DNA of 64,000 nt. It comes from Bryocella elongata (GTDB lineage: Bacteria > Acidobacteriota > Terriglobia > Terriglobales > Acidobacteriaceae). The stretch lies in the NCBI RefSeq assembly GCF_900108185.1, contig NZ_FNVA01000007.1, positions 186,001-250,000 on the forward strand, read 5' to 3'. The notes under the pieces were generated by a model that did no database searches, was not told where the DNA came from, and was given only the letters and a program-made list of their open reading frames with translations. Numbering within the stretch: the first letter of the stretch is position 1; each line of letters starts with the position of its first letter. Made by a program: the position numbers and the translations under genes. Shown here one piece after another: positions 38,698 through 47,989 of this stretch.

Positions 38698-40119
38698 ATG
38701 AGTGCAGCAGCTGCAAGGCAGCGGTCACTGCCGCTGGCATGGCCTCTCGGTGTCAGTGGTGTCGCAACGGCCCTGGTCGCGGGCTTCGTCTGCTCACCTC
38801 CGTCGCACAAGCTTCACTCCTGGGGACAGATCGTCTCCCTCGCCACGGCGTATGTCCTCCTGGCGGCGGCGGTGCATGCCATCGCGGTCTGGAGCGTCTG
38901 CCGCGTCCGCGAAGAGACCGAGACGGCCCACTGGCCACTCATCCTCTCGCTCATCTGGGCTGCATGGATCGTCGTCGTCTGGCTGCCGTTGCTGGCTCTT
39001 CTGACGGCCGAGCGTTCGCCGTGGGTGTCGCTGATCATTCCCGTGACTGCGATCTTCGCGGCACTCCTGTTGCGCTGGCGCAGCGAGCGCGCGTTGCCAG
39101 AGCTTGAACTCCCGCCACATAAGCCGGAGGCCCTCAGCTTTGCCCTCGTGATGGAGGACGGCAGGGAGCTCTGGCGCGCACTTCTTCCCGCCGCGGGGGC
39201 CGTCGTAGCGTTTGAGCTGGGTATCGTCGCCCTCGTCGCAGACCACGCCTGGACCTCCGGCTGCCTCTTCGGGATCGCAGCCCTGTATCCGCTGCACAAG
39301 CTGCAAAGCCGCAGGCCGAATCAAGGCGACCCACGGAATCACGCCAGGACCTCCAACCGCGCCGCGACCGCAAACTCCGTGGTCGTCTGGCTTCTGCTGG
39401 TGCTCGCGCTCACACCCTTCATGGCCACCTACGCTGAAGGCGTCATCGCCGGCATGATGCACATCGATACGCATGGACGGCCGATCGGCGCACCGCACCT
39501 TGGCCACGGCAACTCGAGCGGCTACGTAGGCCTGATTCTCGTGCCTCCACCGGTGCCGCATCCCATCGTCGCGCCCACGGTCGCCGGCGCCAGCGAGCTC
39601 CCCGGAAAGACCCAGGTGATCCCCTTCGACGGCGCCTACTGGTACTTCAAGGCTCCCGACGCCGACCCTGGCCCCGCGCCGCACCTCATGCACGGAGACC
39701 CGGTCAAGAACCGCGTCCTCTCCACCGACCGCCTGCCGCTCGTCATGGAAGCGCACCAGAAGCTCGGCCGCCCCGTCGCCATGTCCTGCTGCAGCTCGCT
39801 GCGCATCGACGTCACCAACGCCGATACCGTCGCCGGGCCGATATCGATCGAGGTGATCCTGCACGAGACCGCAGTTCCTGGGACCGGAGGCAGGGCAAAA
39901 CCGTCGAAGGCAGCGCTCGGCCAGCTGTACCTCAAGACCAGCCTCGTCTCGCCGATGCCGCTGAAGCGTCCGCCGGTTGAGGATAGCGTCAGCTTCACGC
40001 TGCCGTCTTACCTCCGCGGCCGCAGCGTGGACGAGATCACGGTGCGCATCCTCCCCGCCCGGGCACGCTCCCTTGCCGGCCCGCAGGTGGCGATCAAGGA
40101 CTTCGCCCTCCAGCGCTAG
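38698..40119 (+). CDS. Membrane protein with large C-terminal extracytoplasmic domain, function unknown
   Basis: A 473-residue protein with about six TM helices in the first 250 residues (for example GVSGVATALVAGFVC and LSLIWAAWIVVVWLPLLALL). After the last TM (VVWLLLVLALTPFMATYAEG) comes a ~225-residue soluble domain with conserved-looking FDGAYWYFKAPDADPGP and beta-strand-rich segments such as DSVSFTLPSYLRGRSVDE. I recognise no family. GGAAGGG lies eight bases before the ATG at 38698. It is convergent with rpsA across a strong hairpin. Confidence 0.6.
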   Translation: MSAAAARQRSLPLAWPLGVSGVATALVAGFVCSPPSHKLHSWGQIVSLATAYVLLAAAVHAIAVWSVCRVREETETAHWPLILSLIWAAWIVVVWLPLLALLTAERSPWVSLIIPVTAIFAALLLRWRSERALPELELPPHKPEALSFALVMEDGRELWRALLPAAGAVVAFELGIVALVADHAWTSGCLFGIAALYPLHKLQSRRPNQGDPRNHARTSNRAATANSVVVWLLLVLALTPFMATYAEGVIAGMMHIDTHGRPIGAPHLGHGNSSGYVGLILVPPPVPHPIVAPTVAGASELPGKTQVIPFDGAYWYFKAPDADPGPAPHLMHGDPVKNRVLSTDRLPLVMEAHQKLGRPVAMSCCSSLRIDVTNADTVAGPISIEVILHETAVPGTGGRAKPSKAALGQLYLKTSLVSPMPLKRPPVEDSVSFTLPSYLRGRSVDEITVRILPARARSLAGPQVAIKDFALQR

Positions 40120-40221
40120 TGCGTTTCCCAGTCCGCGCAACCCCGCCCGGGTTCGCTCTTTGGCTCTTGAGGGCCAAAGGCCCGACATCGATGCCCGGAC
40201 ACGAACAACGCCCTCAACGCA

Positions 40222-40249
40222 GAAAGGCCACCCGTGAGGGTGGCCTTTC
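40222..40249. terminator. Bidirectional 12-bp hairpin terminator
   Basis: Arms GAAAGGCCACCC (40222-40233) and the exact complement (40238-40249), loop GTGA, between the stops at 40119 and 40275 (rpsA). Confidence 0.8.
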
Positions 40250-40274
40250 CAATTGCTTGCGAAGTGAAGCGGGC

Positions 40275-42224
40275 TTAGCGGCCCTCTTCCTCTTCGGCGC
40301 GCTTCCAGTTGAGCAGATCGCCCAGGGTCGTCGTCGAGCTCGAACCCGAGCCCTTCGCCGAGCCCTTGGAGCCGCTACCCTTCAGCGTCTCCTTGTAGCT
40401 CTCGACCTCAGCGCGGCTGGCTTCCTCGCCGACAGCGCGGATGCTCAGACCGACCTTCTTCTCTTCCTGGTTCATCTTCACGATCTTGAACTCGTGCTCG
40501 CCGCCGACTTCCAGCGTGATCTGCTTGCCGGTCTCGTCAACTGCCTCGGAGACGTGGCACAGACCTTCAACACCCTCAGCGATCTCAACGAAGGCTCCGA
40601 ACTGCGCCGTGCGCAGAACCTTGCCCTTGATGACGTCGCCAACGCGGTGCTGATCGAAGAATGTATCCCAGACATCCGGCTGCAGCTGCTTGATGCCCAG
40701 CGACAGGCGGCGGTTCTCCGGCTCTACGCCGAGCACAACAGCCTTGACCTTCTCGCCCTTCTTCAGGACCTCCGACGGGTGCTTGATGCGCTTGGTCCAG
40801 CTCAGGTTCGAGACGTGTACCAGGCCATCGATGCCGTCTTCGATCTCGATGAAAGCGCCGAAGTCGGTCAGGTTGCGTACGCGACCCTCGACCAGAGCAC
40901 CCGTGGGGTACTTGTTCTCGAGCTGCTCCCAGGGATTGTCCTGGAGCTGCTTCATGCCCAGCGAGATGCGGCGGTCGTTCGGGTTCACCGCGAGGATGAT
41001 CGTGTCGACCTCATCGCCCGGCTTCACCATCTTCGACGGGTGCTTCATCCGCTTGGACCAGGTCATTTCGCTGACGTGGACCAGGCCTTCGATGCCCTGC
41101 TCGAGCTCAACGAACGCACCGTAGTCGGTCACCGACAGGATGCGGCCACGAACCTGCGCGCCGATCGGGTAACGCTCCGAGGCATCGAGCCACGGATCGG
41201 GCGTCAGCTGCTTGAAGCCGAGGGAGACGCGCTGCTTCTCCTTGTCGAACTTCAGCACCTTCACCTGGATCTCGTCACCAACGTTCACCAGGTCGCGCGG
41301 ATGCGTCAGGCGGCCCCAGCTCATGTCGGTGATGTGCAGCAGGCCGTCGAGGCCACCCATGTCAACGAACGCACCGTAATCGGTGAGGTTCTTGACGACA
41401 CCGGTGAACACCGAGCCCTCTTCCAGCGACGAAAGCGTTACGTCCTTCTTCGCGTTCTGCTCTTCCTCGAGAATCTCCTTGCGGGAGATCACGACGTTGC
41501 CACGCTTCTTGTTCAGCTTGATGACGCGGACTTCGAGCTCCTGGCCGATGTACGCATCCAGGTTGCGAACCGGACGGATCTCGACCTGCGAACCCGGCAG
41601 GAACGCCTTGATGCCGATGTCGACGGTCAGGCCGCCCTTGACGCGGGCCAGAACCATGCCCTTGACCGGGGTCTTGGTGTTCGACGCCTCTTCGAGCTTG
41701 TCCCAAACCTTGTGGCGCAGGGCCTTCTCGTAGCTGACGATGTAGCCGCCGCTATCGTTGTCCTCGCGCTCGACGACGACCTCAATCGAGTCGCCCACAT
41801 TCACCTTGGGCGCACCCGTGTGGTCCACGATCTGGTCCAGGGGAATCAGACCTTCACTCTTGAGTCCGATGTCGACCACCACGTGCTTGTCGGTGATCTT
41901 GACGACGGTTCCGGTGACGACTGCTTCATCGGTGGTGAGTGCCTGGGCCGCTGCGGTCTCTGCAGCCTGCTCACGGTCAAAGCTCTCCAGCGCCTTGGCA
42001 AAGTCATCGGCGTCGTACTCGGGCTCAACATCTGCTGCTACTTCGGCGGATGCTGTGACCTGGGGGACGGTTGTGGGCTGCTCGGCGGCAACGGACTGCT
42101 GCTCGCCTGCGGTCGGGGTGGGGGCCGTCGTGTCGGCGGTCGTCTCAGGAGATTCGGGCGTGGTTTCGAGTGTGGTGTTCAGGGCTATACTCTCGTGGTT
42201 GGATATCTGGTCGGTCTCGGCCAT
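40275..42224 (-). CDS. rpsA: 30S ribosomal protein S1 (acidic N-terminal extension)
   Basis: A 649-residue protein with six S1 (OB-fold) repeats, recognisable by recurring VGRILSVTDYGAFVELE-like segments (GVVKNLTDYGAFVDMG, VRNLTDFGAFIEIE and others). S1 binds mRNA leaders and helps translation initiation. Before the first repeat lie ~75 residues rich in Thr, Glu, Pro and Ala (TTLETTPESPETTADTT), longer than in Escherichia coli S1. The ATG at 42224 was chosen as the natural start. The promoter at 42410-42438 leaves a ~180-base leader, where autoregulation of S1 often acts. Confidence 0.95.
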   Translation of the reverse strand: MAETDQISNHESIALNTTLETTPESPETTADTTAPTPTAGEQQSVAAEQPTTVPQVTASAEVAADVEPEYDADDFAKALESFDREQAAETAAAQALTTDEAVVTGTVVKITDKHVVVDIGLKSEGLIPLDQIVDHTGAPKVNVGDSIEVVVEREDNDSGGYIVSYEKALRHKVWDKLEEASNTKTPVKGMVLARVKGGLTVDIGIKAFLPGSQVEIRPVRNLDAYIGQELEVRVIKLNKKRGNVVISRKEILEEEQNAKKDVTLSSLEEGSVFTGVVKNLTDYGAFVDMGGLDGLLHITDMSWGRLTHPRDLVNVGDEIQVKVLKFDKEKQRVSLGFKQLTPDPWLDASERYPIGAQVRGRILSVTDYGAFVELEQGIEGLVHVSEMTWSKRMKHPSKMVKPGDEVDTIILAVNPNDRRISLGMKQLQDNPWEQLENKYPTGALVEGRVRNLTDFGAFIEIEDGIDGLVHVSNLSWTKRIKHPSEVLKKGEKVKAVVLGVEPENRRLSLGIKQLQPDVWDTFFDQHRVGDVIKGKVLRTAQFGAFVEIAEGVEGLCHVSEAVDETGKQITLEVGGEHEFKIVKMNQEEKKVGLSIRAVGEEASRAEVESYKETLKGSGSKGSAKGSGSSSTTTLGDLLNWKRAEEEEGR

Positions 42225-42634
42225 CGGTCTAGCGACTCCGGACCCAGTGGCTCCGGCTCTCCGCTGTAAAAACTGGGCATTTTCGGCGGCACAACATCTC
42301 GCCTTCAAAGGGAAGGCTAGCTGTCAGGTCGAAGATGTCAGCGGGAGCGAGAATTGAAGCCTTGGAAGAACCGCCTGCGACTGGGTCCCGCACACAGGGG
42401 TTCAAATGAAGTGTAGCAGCCGCCACAAGCCCGGTCAATGAAGCTTGTAAAACGGGATCAACAACAGCGAGGCCTACTCGCTAATAGACGCGGCACCTGG
42501 CCTGCCGGCTTCGCAGATCGTGCGAAAACCGGCTACCCGTGCGCGAAAAGTTCCAGCGTCTGCCGTCGACCTCTCTCCATCACTCCATCGGCACATTCCT
42601 GCCAGAGTTCAGCCTGCTCCTATATCGTTGCCGT
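42225..42634. other. 410-base divergent intergenic region (rpsA / HIT)
   Basis: It holds the rpsA leader (42225-42403) and promoter (42410-42438) on the minus strand, and the upstream region of the HIT gene on the plus strand. No small gene is supported. Confidence 0.6.
42410..42438 (-). promoter_or_regulatory. Sigma70-type promoter of rpsA
   Basis: On the minus strand TTGACC (42438-42433), a 17-base spacer and TACACT (42415-42410). Near-consensus elements with optimal spacing, as expected for a ribosomal protein gene. Confidence 0.65.
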
Positions 42635-43216
42635 ATGGAGCACCTCTGGACCCCCTGGCGCTATCACTACGTCGTTGGCGGCGAGAAGACCGACCCCCGC
42701 CGCGGCGTCCCGCCACAACTCCACGGCTGGCCCGGCGACAGGCAGTGTGTCTTCTGCAACATGCTCGGCGCCGTCGAGTGGGCGGTCCAGCAGGGAATGG
42801 ACCCCGCCGAGGCCGACAAGACTGCCAACATCGTCGAACGCGGCCGCACCGGCTACCTCGTGCTCAACGCCTATCCCTACAACAGCGGCCACATCATGGC
42901 GGTGCCCTACGTCCACCAGCACTCGCTGTCCGCGCTCGATCTCGCCACCGCAGATGAGCTGACGCGTCTCCTGCGCCGCGCCGAAACTGCTCTCCGTATG
43001 GCCTATAAACCCCACGGCCTCAACATGGGCCTCAACCTCGGGGAAGCTGCCGGCGCCGGGGTCGTCGACCATCTCCACTGGCACGTCGTTCCTCGCTGGA
43101 ACGGCGACGGCAACTACATGAGCGTGCTCGCCGAGACCCGCGTCCTCCCCGAGATGCTCGATCAGGCCTGGACGCGCATCCGCGAAGCTCTCGCTGCCAT
43201 CCCTTTCGAGGCTTAG
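42635..43216 (+). CDS. HIT-domain nucleotide hydrolase/transferase (Ap4A phosphorylase-like)
   Basis: A 193-residue HIT protein. The start LWTPWRYHYV, then CVFCNML, LNAYPYNSGHIMAVP and the catalytic HxHxH motif HLHWHVVPRW are all typical of the Ap4A phosphorylase-like bacterial branch. The enzyme cleaves dinucleoside polyphosphates or nucleoside phosphoramidates. The CxxC in CVFC may bind zinc. The ATG at 42635 was chosen; an upstream in-frame start would add residues that do not fit the family. Confidence 0.92.
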   Translation: MEHLWTPWRYHYVVGGEKTDPRRGVPPQLHGWPGDRQCVFCNMLGAVEWAVQQGMDPAEADKTANIVERGRTGYLVLNAYPYNSGHIMAVPYVHQHSLSALDLATADELTRLLRRAETALRMAYKPHGLNMGLNLGEAAGAGVVDHLHWHVVPRWNGDGNYMSVLAETRVLPEMLDQAWTRIREALAAIPFEA

Positions 43217-43564
43217 GCACAGCGCGAAATCTGCCGTCAGCCCGCGATGCGGTCGTGCTGAAGCTCCGTCAAGCGTTTTACCGTGGCCCATTTTGGTTCG
43301 ACGGCCTGAAATTCACTCGTCCTTTAAAAAAAAGTGGGCAACTAGGAGCACACTCGCGTCATCGTATTCGTGTGCGGCGTGCTTCGCGCACCTCGACGCA
43401 CATCGAGACGATTGGCAATTTACGGCCCCATTTGTGTGAGCCGCTCCCAGAAGCAGTCGAACAAGCCCTGGCTTCAGATCCTTCTTGAACTTCCTTTCGC
43501 GCCCCTTCGGGCGTGCACACCCGCGGTGTCTCATCCAGAGCTTCTTCGTCAGGAGACATGGAAA
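43217..43564. other. 348-base intergenic region
   Basis: It holds an A8 run at 43326-43333 and a small hairpin GCGCCCCTTCGGGCG near 43500. No gene, promoter or known RNA could be supported. Confidence 0.4.
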
Positions 43565-43936
43565 ATGCAGGGAACAATGCCTATCTTTCGCAGTAATCCT
43601 TCGAACGGCCGTGAGTCAACGGCTGAGTCGATGAGCTGGCGCCGCTCTGGACACGGCTCCAGCGCACGCCCCCAGAGGCCCGAAGAGATGCGCTTCCGTC
43701 AGCCCCAGGATGGCGCCATGGATGATCCCGCCTCCCGCGTCGCTTCATTGCGCAGCTCGGTTCCTGGTCTCACCGGCGAGCCTGAAGATGCTCGCCTCAC
43801 CGGTGGCACCCGCTCGCTGATGCGCCGCGTCCTCGGCCTCAATGTGATTGCTCCCGCCATCGCCGCAGCCTCCGCGCTGCCAGTGGTGCGCCGTGCGCCA
43901 CGCGGCCTCAAGACGCAGCAGCCGCAGGTCGCGTAA
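43565..43936 (+). CDS. Small basic hypothetical protein
   Basis: A 123-residue protein with AGGAGA about nine bases before the ATG at 43565. The first 80 residues are polar and disordered (SMSWRRSGHGSSARPQRPEE). The last 50 hold an amphipathic/hydrophobic stretch (LMRRVLGLNVIAPAIAAASALPVV) and a basic end. I recognise no family. A short hydrophobic stretch might anchor it to a membrane. A terminator follows. Confidence 0.55.
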   Translation: MQGTMPIFRSNPSNGRESTAESMSWRRSGHGSSARPQRPEEMRFRQPQDGAMDDPASRVASLRSSVPGLTGEPEDARLTGGTRSLMRRVLGLNVIAPAIAAASALPVVRRAPRGLKTQQPQVA

Positions 43937-43973
43937 CGCAGGTTCTTCAGAGTCTGTTCCAGTCCAACGTAAC

Positions 43974-43996
43974 AAAGGCGGCCATCAGGGCCGCCT
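43974..43996. terminator. Hairpin terminator between convergent genes
   Basis: Arms AAGGCGGCC (43974-43982) and GGCCGCCTT (43988-43996) between stops at 43936 (+) and 44024 (-). Confidence 0.75.
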
Positions 43997-44023
43997 TCGT
44001 CGTTTCCGCAGATACTTTCCGCG

Positions 44024-44959
44024 CTACTCTTCCGCCTGCTCCGCAAACACCGCAGCGCCCACGATCCGTGTCTCCTGGTCTTCCGCGACGATCTCCATCG
44101 AGTAGCTCTGCAGCGAGCTCATCTTCACCATCTGGTGCAGATAGTCGCGCAGCATCGGGAGATCGACAAAGCGCACGTTGTACCCCGAGAGATAAAATTT
44201 GCCCGCTCCCGCGAAGTGGATCGAGCTTGCGGTCGCCGCGGCCAGCGCCTTGTGCCACAGCTGCTTGAACTCCACGCAACGCGCGTCGGAGCGCTTGTTG
44301 GCGGCCTCAAACACCTCCTCCGGCTCCATGTCGAGGAAGCGCAGCCGCATCGCACGATGGCCCATGATGCCTTCCAGGTGCCCACGTCCGCCGCAGCCGC
44401 AGTAGTTCTCTTTGTCGTCGAGCGAAACCACGCTGTGGCCGCCCTCCATCACCTCACCGGTGAACGGGTACATCCCAAAGCCGATGCCTGTGCCCAGCGT
44501 CCAGACACGAATCGTGCTGTCCAGCTTGCCGCGCTGCGAGGCAAGCCCCGCTGCGATGGCGTCCGCGTCGTTTGAAGGCACCACCGGCACTTCCATCCCT
44601 CGCGCTGCCAGCCCGGCCATCACCATCTCGCGGAAGCGCGCGCCCTTCAACTGCGGCAGGTTCGGCGCCTCTTCCACGACGCCGTTCTTCACGTAGCCGG
44701 GCAGCGAGATGCCTACCGCCTTCAGCTCTTTCTCGCGGCCCTTCATCACCCGCGCGACCAGGTCGCTGATCGCGTTCGCCAGGTCATCGGCTGGGAGCTC
44801 GATCAGCGGATTGTCGTCTTCACCGTCTGTGGAACGTGGCTCGGGGAAAGCCAGAATCGGGCCGTCGACCACATGGCCGGTCACCATGCCGGCCAGCAGG
44901 CGCTCGGAGATCGTGACACCTACGATCGTCGTCGCAGCGCTCGATGTGGCTTCGCTCAT
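44024..44959 (-). CDS. ROK family protein with degenerate phosphate-binding motif
   Basis: A 311-residue ROK (repressor/ORF/kinase) protein. The catalytic region has NDADAIAAGL with the base Asp, the sugar/phosphate loop LGTGIGFGMYP, and EGGHSVV followed by the zinc ligands in YCGCGGRGHLEG. The N-terminal phosphate-1 motif, normally DxGGT, reads VGVTISERLLAG and lacks the Gly-Gly-Thr, so ATP binding may be impaired. It could be a sugar-binding sensor rather than a kinase. GAGAGGA lies six bases before the ATG at 44959. Confidence 0.85.
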   Translation of the reverse strand: MSEATSSAATTIVGVTISERLLAGMVTGHVVDGPILAFPEPRSTDGEDDNPLIELPADDLANAISDLVARVMKGREKELKAVGISLPGYVKNGVVEEAPNLPQLKGARFREMVMAGLAARGMEVPVVPSNDADAIAAGLASQRGKLDSTIRVWTLGTGIGFGMYPFTGEVMEGGHSVVSLDDKENYCGCGGRGHLEGIMGHRAMRLRFLDMEPEEVFEAANKRSDARCVEFKQLWHKALAAATASSIHFAGAGKFYLSGYNVRFVDLPMLRDYLHQMVKMSSLQSYSMEIVAEDQETRIVGAAVFAEQAEE

Positions 44960-45055
44960 CGTCAAATCCTCTCGTACAACTCGGATGCGCCATGGGCGGC
45001 GCGGGCTAGGAGACGGTAGCTGCTGGGTTGTTGAGTCGTCAATCCGACCCCGAAA

Positions 45056-46453
45056 TTAGTACAGCCTCGCGACGCGGTTCAGGCCGTTGAATGCCGCCAC
45101 CTTGTAGCACTCTGCCAGCGTCGGGTAGTTGAAGACGGTATCCACGAAGTATTCCAGCTTGCCGCCCAGCGCCATCACAGCCTGGCCAATGTGCAGCAGC
45201 TCGCTCGCGCCTTCGCCGATGATGTGCACTCCGAGCAGCGAGTGCGTCTCGCGATGGAAGATGATCTTCAGCCGGCCCGTTGTATCGCCGCGAATCTGAC
45301 CACGGGCGATCTCGCGGTAGTACGCGAGGCCAACCTCGTAGGGCACATCCTCTTCCGTCAGCTGCTCTTCGGTCTTGCCGATGAAGCTGATCTCCGGGAT
45401 CGTGTAGATGCCGTACGGATAGAAGCTCGGGTTCGACACAATCTGCACATCGCCAAAGGACCGCGCCGCCGCAATGCGGCCCTGCTCCATCGACACCGAT
45501 GCCAGCGAGGGAAATCCGATCACGTCGCCCGCAGCAAAGATGTTGGGACACTTCGTGCGGAAGTCCTTGTCCACCGGGATACGCCCGCGCGAGTCGGCCT
45601 CGATGCCCACTGCGGGCAGATTCAGCTCATCCACATTGCCTTGGCGTCCGACGGCATACAGCAGCACATCGCCGGAAAGCTTCTTCTTTGACTCGAGGTT
45701 CGCGACGACCGCGCACTCGGCGCTCTCTTCCACCGACTCCAGGCCCTCGTTCAGCCGCATGGTCACGCGAGCGTCGCGGAGGTGGTAGCTCAGCGCCTCC
45801 ACGATCTCCTGGTCTGCAAACTCCAGTAGCCGCGGCCGGCGCTCGATCAGCGTCACGCGCACTCCCAGCGCCGCGAACATGCAGCAGTACTCCACGCCGA
45901 TGACGCCGCCGCCCACCACGATCAACGTGCGCGGCAGCTCCTTCAGGTTCAACACCTGGTCGCTGTTCACGATCGTCGTGCCGTTGATGGGAACCTTCGG
46001 CGAGGTCGCAGGCTTGGTGCCTGTGGCTATGAGGACGTTGACGGCCTCATAGACGGTCGACCCGCGCGAGTTCGTCACCTTCACATGCGTGGCGTCTTCA
46101 AAGCTCGCAATACCCACCAGCATCTCGATGTTGTTGCGCGAGAGCTGCGCTTCGGTGACGTCCACCTCGGTCTTGATCACGTGCTGCGTGCGGAAGGCAA
46201 GATCCGCCATCGTGATTCGTTCCTTCACGCGGTAGTTCATGCCATAGATCGACTTGTAGTTGTAGCCCGAGAGGTGCAGCACCGCCTCGCGCATGGTCTT
46301 CGAGGGGATCGTGCCGGTGTTGATGCAGGCGCCGCCCACCACCTCGCGCGACTCCACCAGGGCGACGCGCTTGCCCATCTTGGCGGCATAGATGGCCGCA
46401 CGCTGTCCGGCAGGGCCGGATCCAATCACGATGAGGTCGTAGGCGCCTGGCAT
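45056..46453 (-). CDS. sthA: Si-specific NAD(P)+ transhydrogenase
   Basis: A 465-residue flavoprotein of the dihydrolipoamide dehydrogenase fold. FAD-binding VIGSGPAGQRAA; the active-site region is GGACINTGTIPSKT with a single Cys, as in soluble transhydrogenase rather than in disulphide reductases, which have CxxxxC. NAD-binding VVGGGVIGVEY and the C-terminal FNYPTLAECYKVAAFNG follow. It rebalances NADPH and NADH in the cytoplasm. AGGAG lies 16 bases from the ATG, a long spacing. Confidence 0.93.
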   Translation of the reverse strand: MPGAYDLIVIGSGPAGQRAAIYAAKMGKRVALVESREVVGGACINTGTIPSKTMREAVLHLSGYNYKSIYGMNYRVKERITMADLAFRTQHVIKTEVDVTEAQLSRNNIEMLVGIASFEDATHVKVTNSRGSTVYEAVNVLIATGTKPATSPKVPINGTTIVNSDQVLNLKELPRTLIVVGGGVIGVEYCCMFAALGVRVTLIERRPRLLEFADQEIVEALSYHLRDARVTMRLNEGLESVEESAECAVVANLESKKKLSGDVLLYAVGRQGNVDELNLPAVGIEADSRGRIPVDKDFRTKCPNIFAAGDVIGFPSLASVSMEQGRIAAARSFGDVQIVSNPSFYPYGIYTIPEISFIGKTEEQLTEEDVPYEVGLAYYREIARGQIRGDTTGRLKIIFHRETHSLLGVHIIGEGASELLHIGQAVMALGGKLEYFVDTVFNYPTLAECYKVAAFNGLNRVARLY

Positions 46454-46616
46454 ACGTTCGGGTGGGTATCTCCTCGATAAATTTTGAAAGCACGTCGGGC
46501 CGGGGTCCGGTTCCCCTCGGCCACAAGTACCTTCAAGACGAAGGATTGGGGCCGCCTAGGCTTGTTCCGTCCTCATCATAGCCCTTCAAAGCTTCGGTAC
46601 CATGACAGGAGCGAGT

Positions 46617-47258
46617 ATGGCTGTTATCGGCATCACACCCGGGACTGTTTCGGCATCGCCGCAAACTCTTCTGCGCTGTGCCATTACCCCGGGAACGGTC
46701 GCTCGCCCCGCAGAGCTGGCCGCGCTGGCCAGGGACTGGGCCGCATCCGCCATCGACTTCGTGCAGCTGCGTGAGCCCTCCCTGCCTGCAGGCGAGCTCT
46801 ACCACGCTGCCCGGGCCATGCTCGAAGCCATCGCATCCGTGGGCGCCGCAACCCGGCTCCTCGTCAACAGCCGCGCAGACGTGGCCGTCGCCTCCCGCGC
46901 CCACGGCGTCCATCTCACCTCCCGCGCCGGCGAGCTCACCGCGCAGCAGGTCCGGGAGCTGTACGCCGTCGCGGGACTTCCGCGGCCCATCGTCGGCATC
47001 TCCTGCCACGCCGTCGAGGACGTCCGCCGTGCCGTAGGGCAGGAAGCGGACTTCGCCGTCTTCGGCCCCGTCTTTGAGAAGCGAGTGCAGGGTGAACTGG
47101 TGAGAGGGGGGAGTGGCCTCGATCTTCTTCGCGAGGCCTGCGCCGCGGCTGGCGAGACGCCGGTCCTCGCCCTCGGCGGCGTGACCACGGAAAACGCCGC
47201 GAGCTGCCTCGCCGCCGGAGCCGCCGGCATCGCGGGAATCAGGCTCTTCGGCGGCTAG
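46617..47258 (+). CDS. thiE: Thiamine phosphate synthase-like protein
   Basis: A 213-residue TIM-barrel protein. ThiE features are visible: FVQLREP, LLVNSRADVAV, GVHLTS, VGISCHAVED, ADFAVFGPVF, VLALGGVTTENA and GIAGIRLF. Thiamine phosphate synthase joins the pyrimidine and thiazole phosphates. The ATG at 46617 is preceded by AGGAG at five bases; an ATG 15 bases earlier is an alternative. No other thiamine gene is nearby, so a TenI-like relative cannot be excluded. Confidence 0.85.
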   Translation: MAVIGITPGTVSASPQTLLRCAITPGTVARPAELAALARDWAASAIDFVQLREPSLPAGELYHAARAMLEAIASVGAATRLLVNSRADVAVASRAHGVHLTSRAGELTAQQVRELYAVAGLPRPIVGISCHAVEDVRRAVGQEADFAVFGPVFEKRVQGELVRGGSGLDLLREACAAAGETPVLALGGVTTENAASCLAAGAAGIAGIRLFGG

Positions 47259-47325
47259 GCCGGTCCCTGCGCTGCATCGTTCCCTCCTCCCCGCCGTCCA
47301 ATACGTGAGAAAATAAGGCAGGGCC

Positions 47326-47874
47326 ATGCTCATTGAACCGCAGCAACTCGTCGACGAACCGCTAGCGCTGGACGTCACCTTCGAACCGGGAGCCATAGAC
47401 TACTCGCCGGAGGTCCGGCAGATCACGCCCCTCAGGGTCGAAGGCCGCGCCGAGCTCATTGTCGAACATCGTGGGCCGAAGGAGTTCGTCGACGACATTC
47501 GCCTCCGTGCGAAGCTCGCCGGGGACTTTGAGGCTGCCTGCGCCCGCTGTCTCGACTCCGTCCCGCAGCATGTAGAGACGACCTTCGACCTGCTCTTCCG
47601 CCCCGCCGGTGCCGATGCCGAACCGGGCGAACATTCTATTACCGAAGACGAGACAGAAATCGGGTATTATGAAACGAGCGGCCTGTTGCTGGAGGACGCC
47701 GTACGGGAGCAGGTGCTACTTGCCCTGCCCGGACGGTTGCTCTGCCAAGAGGACTGCCAGGGTCTGTGTCCGCAGTGCGGCGCGAATCGTAACCGCACCA
47801 AGTGCGACTGCGTGCAGCCTGTGGTGGACAGCCGGTGGAAGGCGCTTGCCGACCTGACCGCGCCCAAAGCCTGA
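47326..47874 (+). CDS. yceD: YceD (DUF177) family protein
   Basis: A 182-residue DUF177 protein. The zinc-type Cys pairs are seen twice: CARC in the middle and the late CQEDCQGLCPQCG with a following CDC. YceD-family genes sit next to rpmF in many bacteria and may link ribosome and 23S rRNA synthesis; the mechanism is not settled. Here rpmF follows after 115 bases and then plsX, the conserved order. Confidence 0.92.
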   Translation: MLIEPQQLVDEPLALDVTFEPGAIDYSPEVRQITPLRVEGRAELIVEHRGPKEFVDDIRLRAKLAGDFEAACARCLDSVPQHVETTFDLLFRPAGADAEPGEHSITEDETEIGYYETSGLLLEDAVREQVLLALPGRLLCQEDCQGLCPQCGANRNRTKCDCVQPVVDSRWKALADLTAPKA

Positions 47875-47989
47875 CCCCCGAAATATCCCTGCTGCGAGCC
47901 CAGAAGGTTCGCAAGAATTTTGATTCTGAGTCTTAGGATGGTGTGGCCCGACGTTTCAGGTCCTCCGCCATAGCTCAAAAGGAACTGAC

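Noticed and set aside
40119-42269. 716-codon open frame on the plus strand
   Set aside because: Antisense to rpsA over its whole length; the apparent repeats mirror the S1 domains.
46490-46525. Possible tRNA 3' half (GGGGTCCGGTTCCCC with CCACA)
   Set aside because: The arm is a 4-bp stem with non-canonical loop, and neither strand provides a matching acceptor or anticodon arm. It is better read as a GC-rich hairpin in the sthA upstream region.
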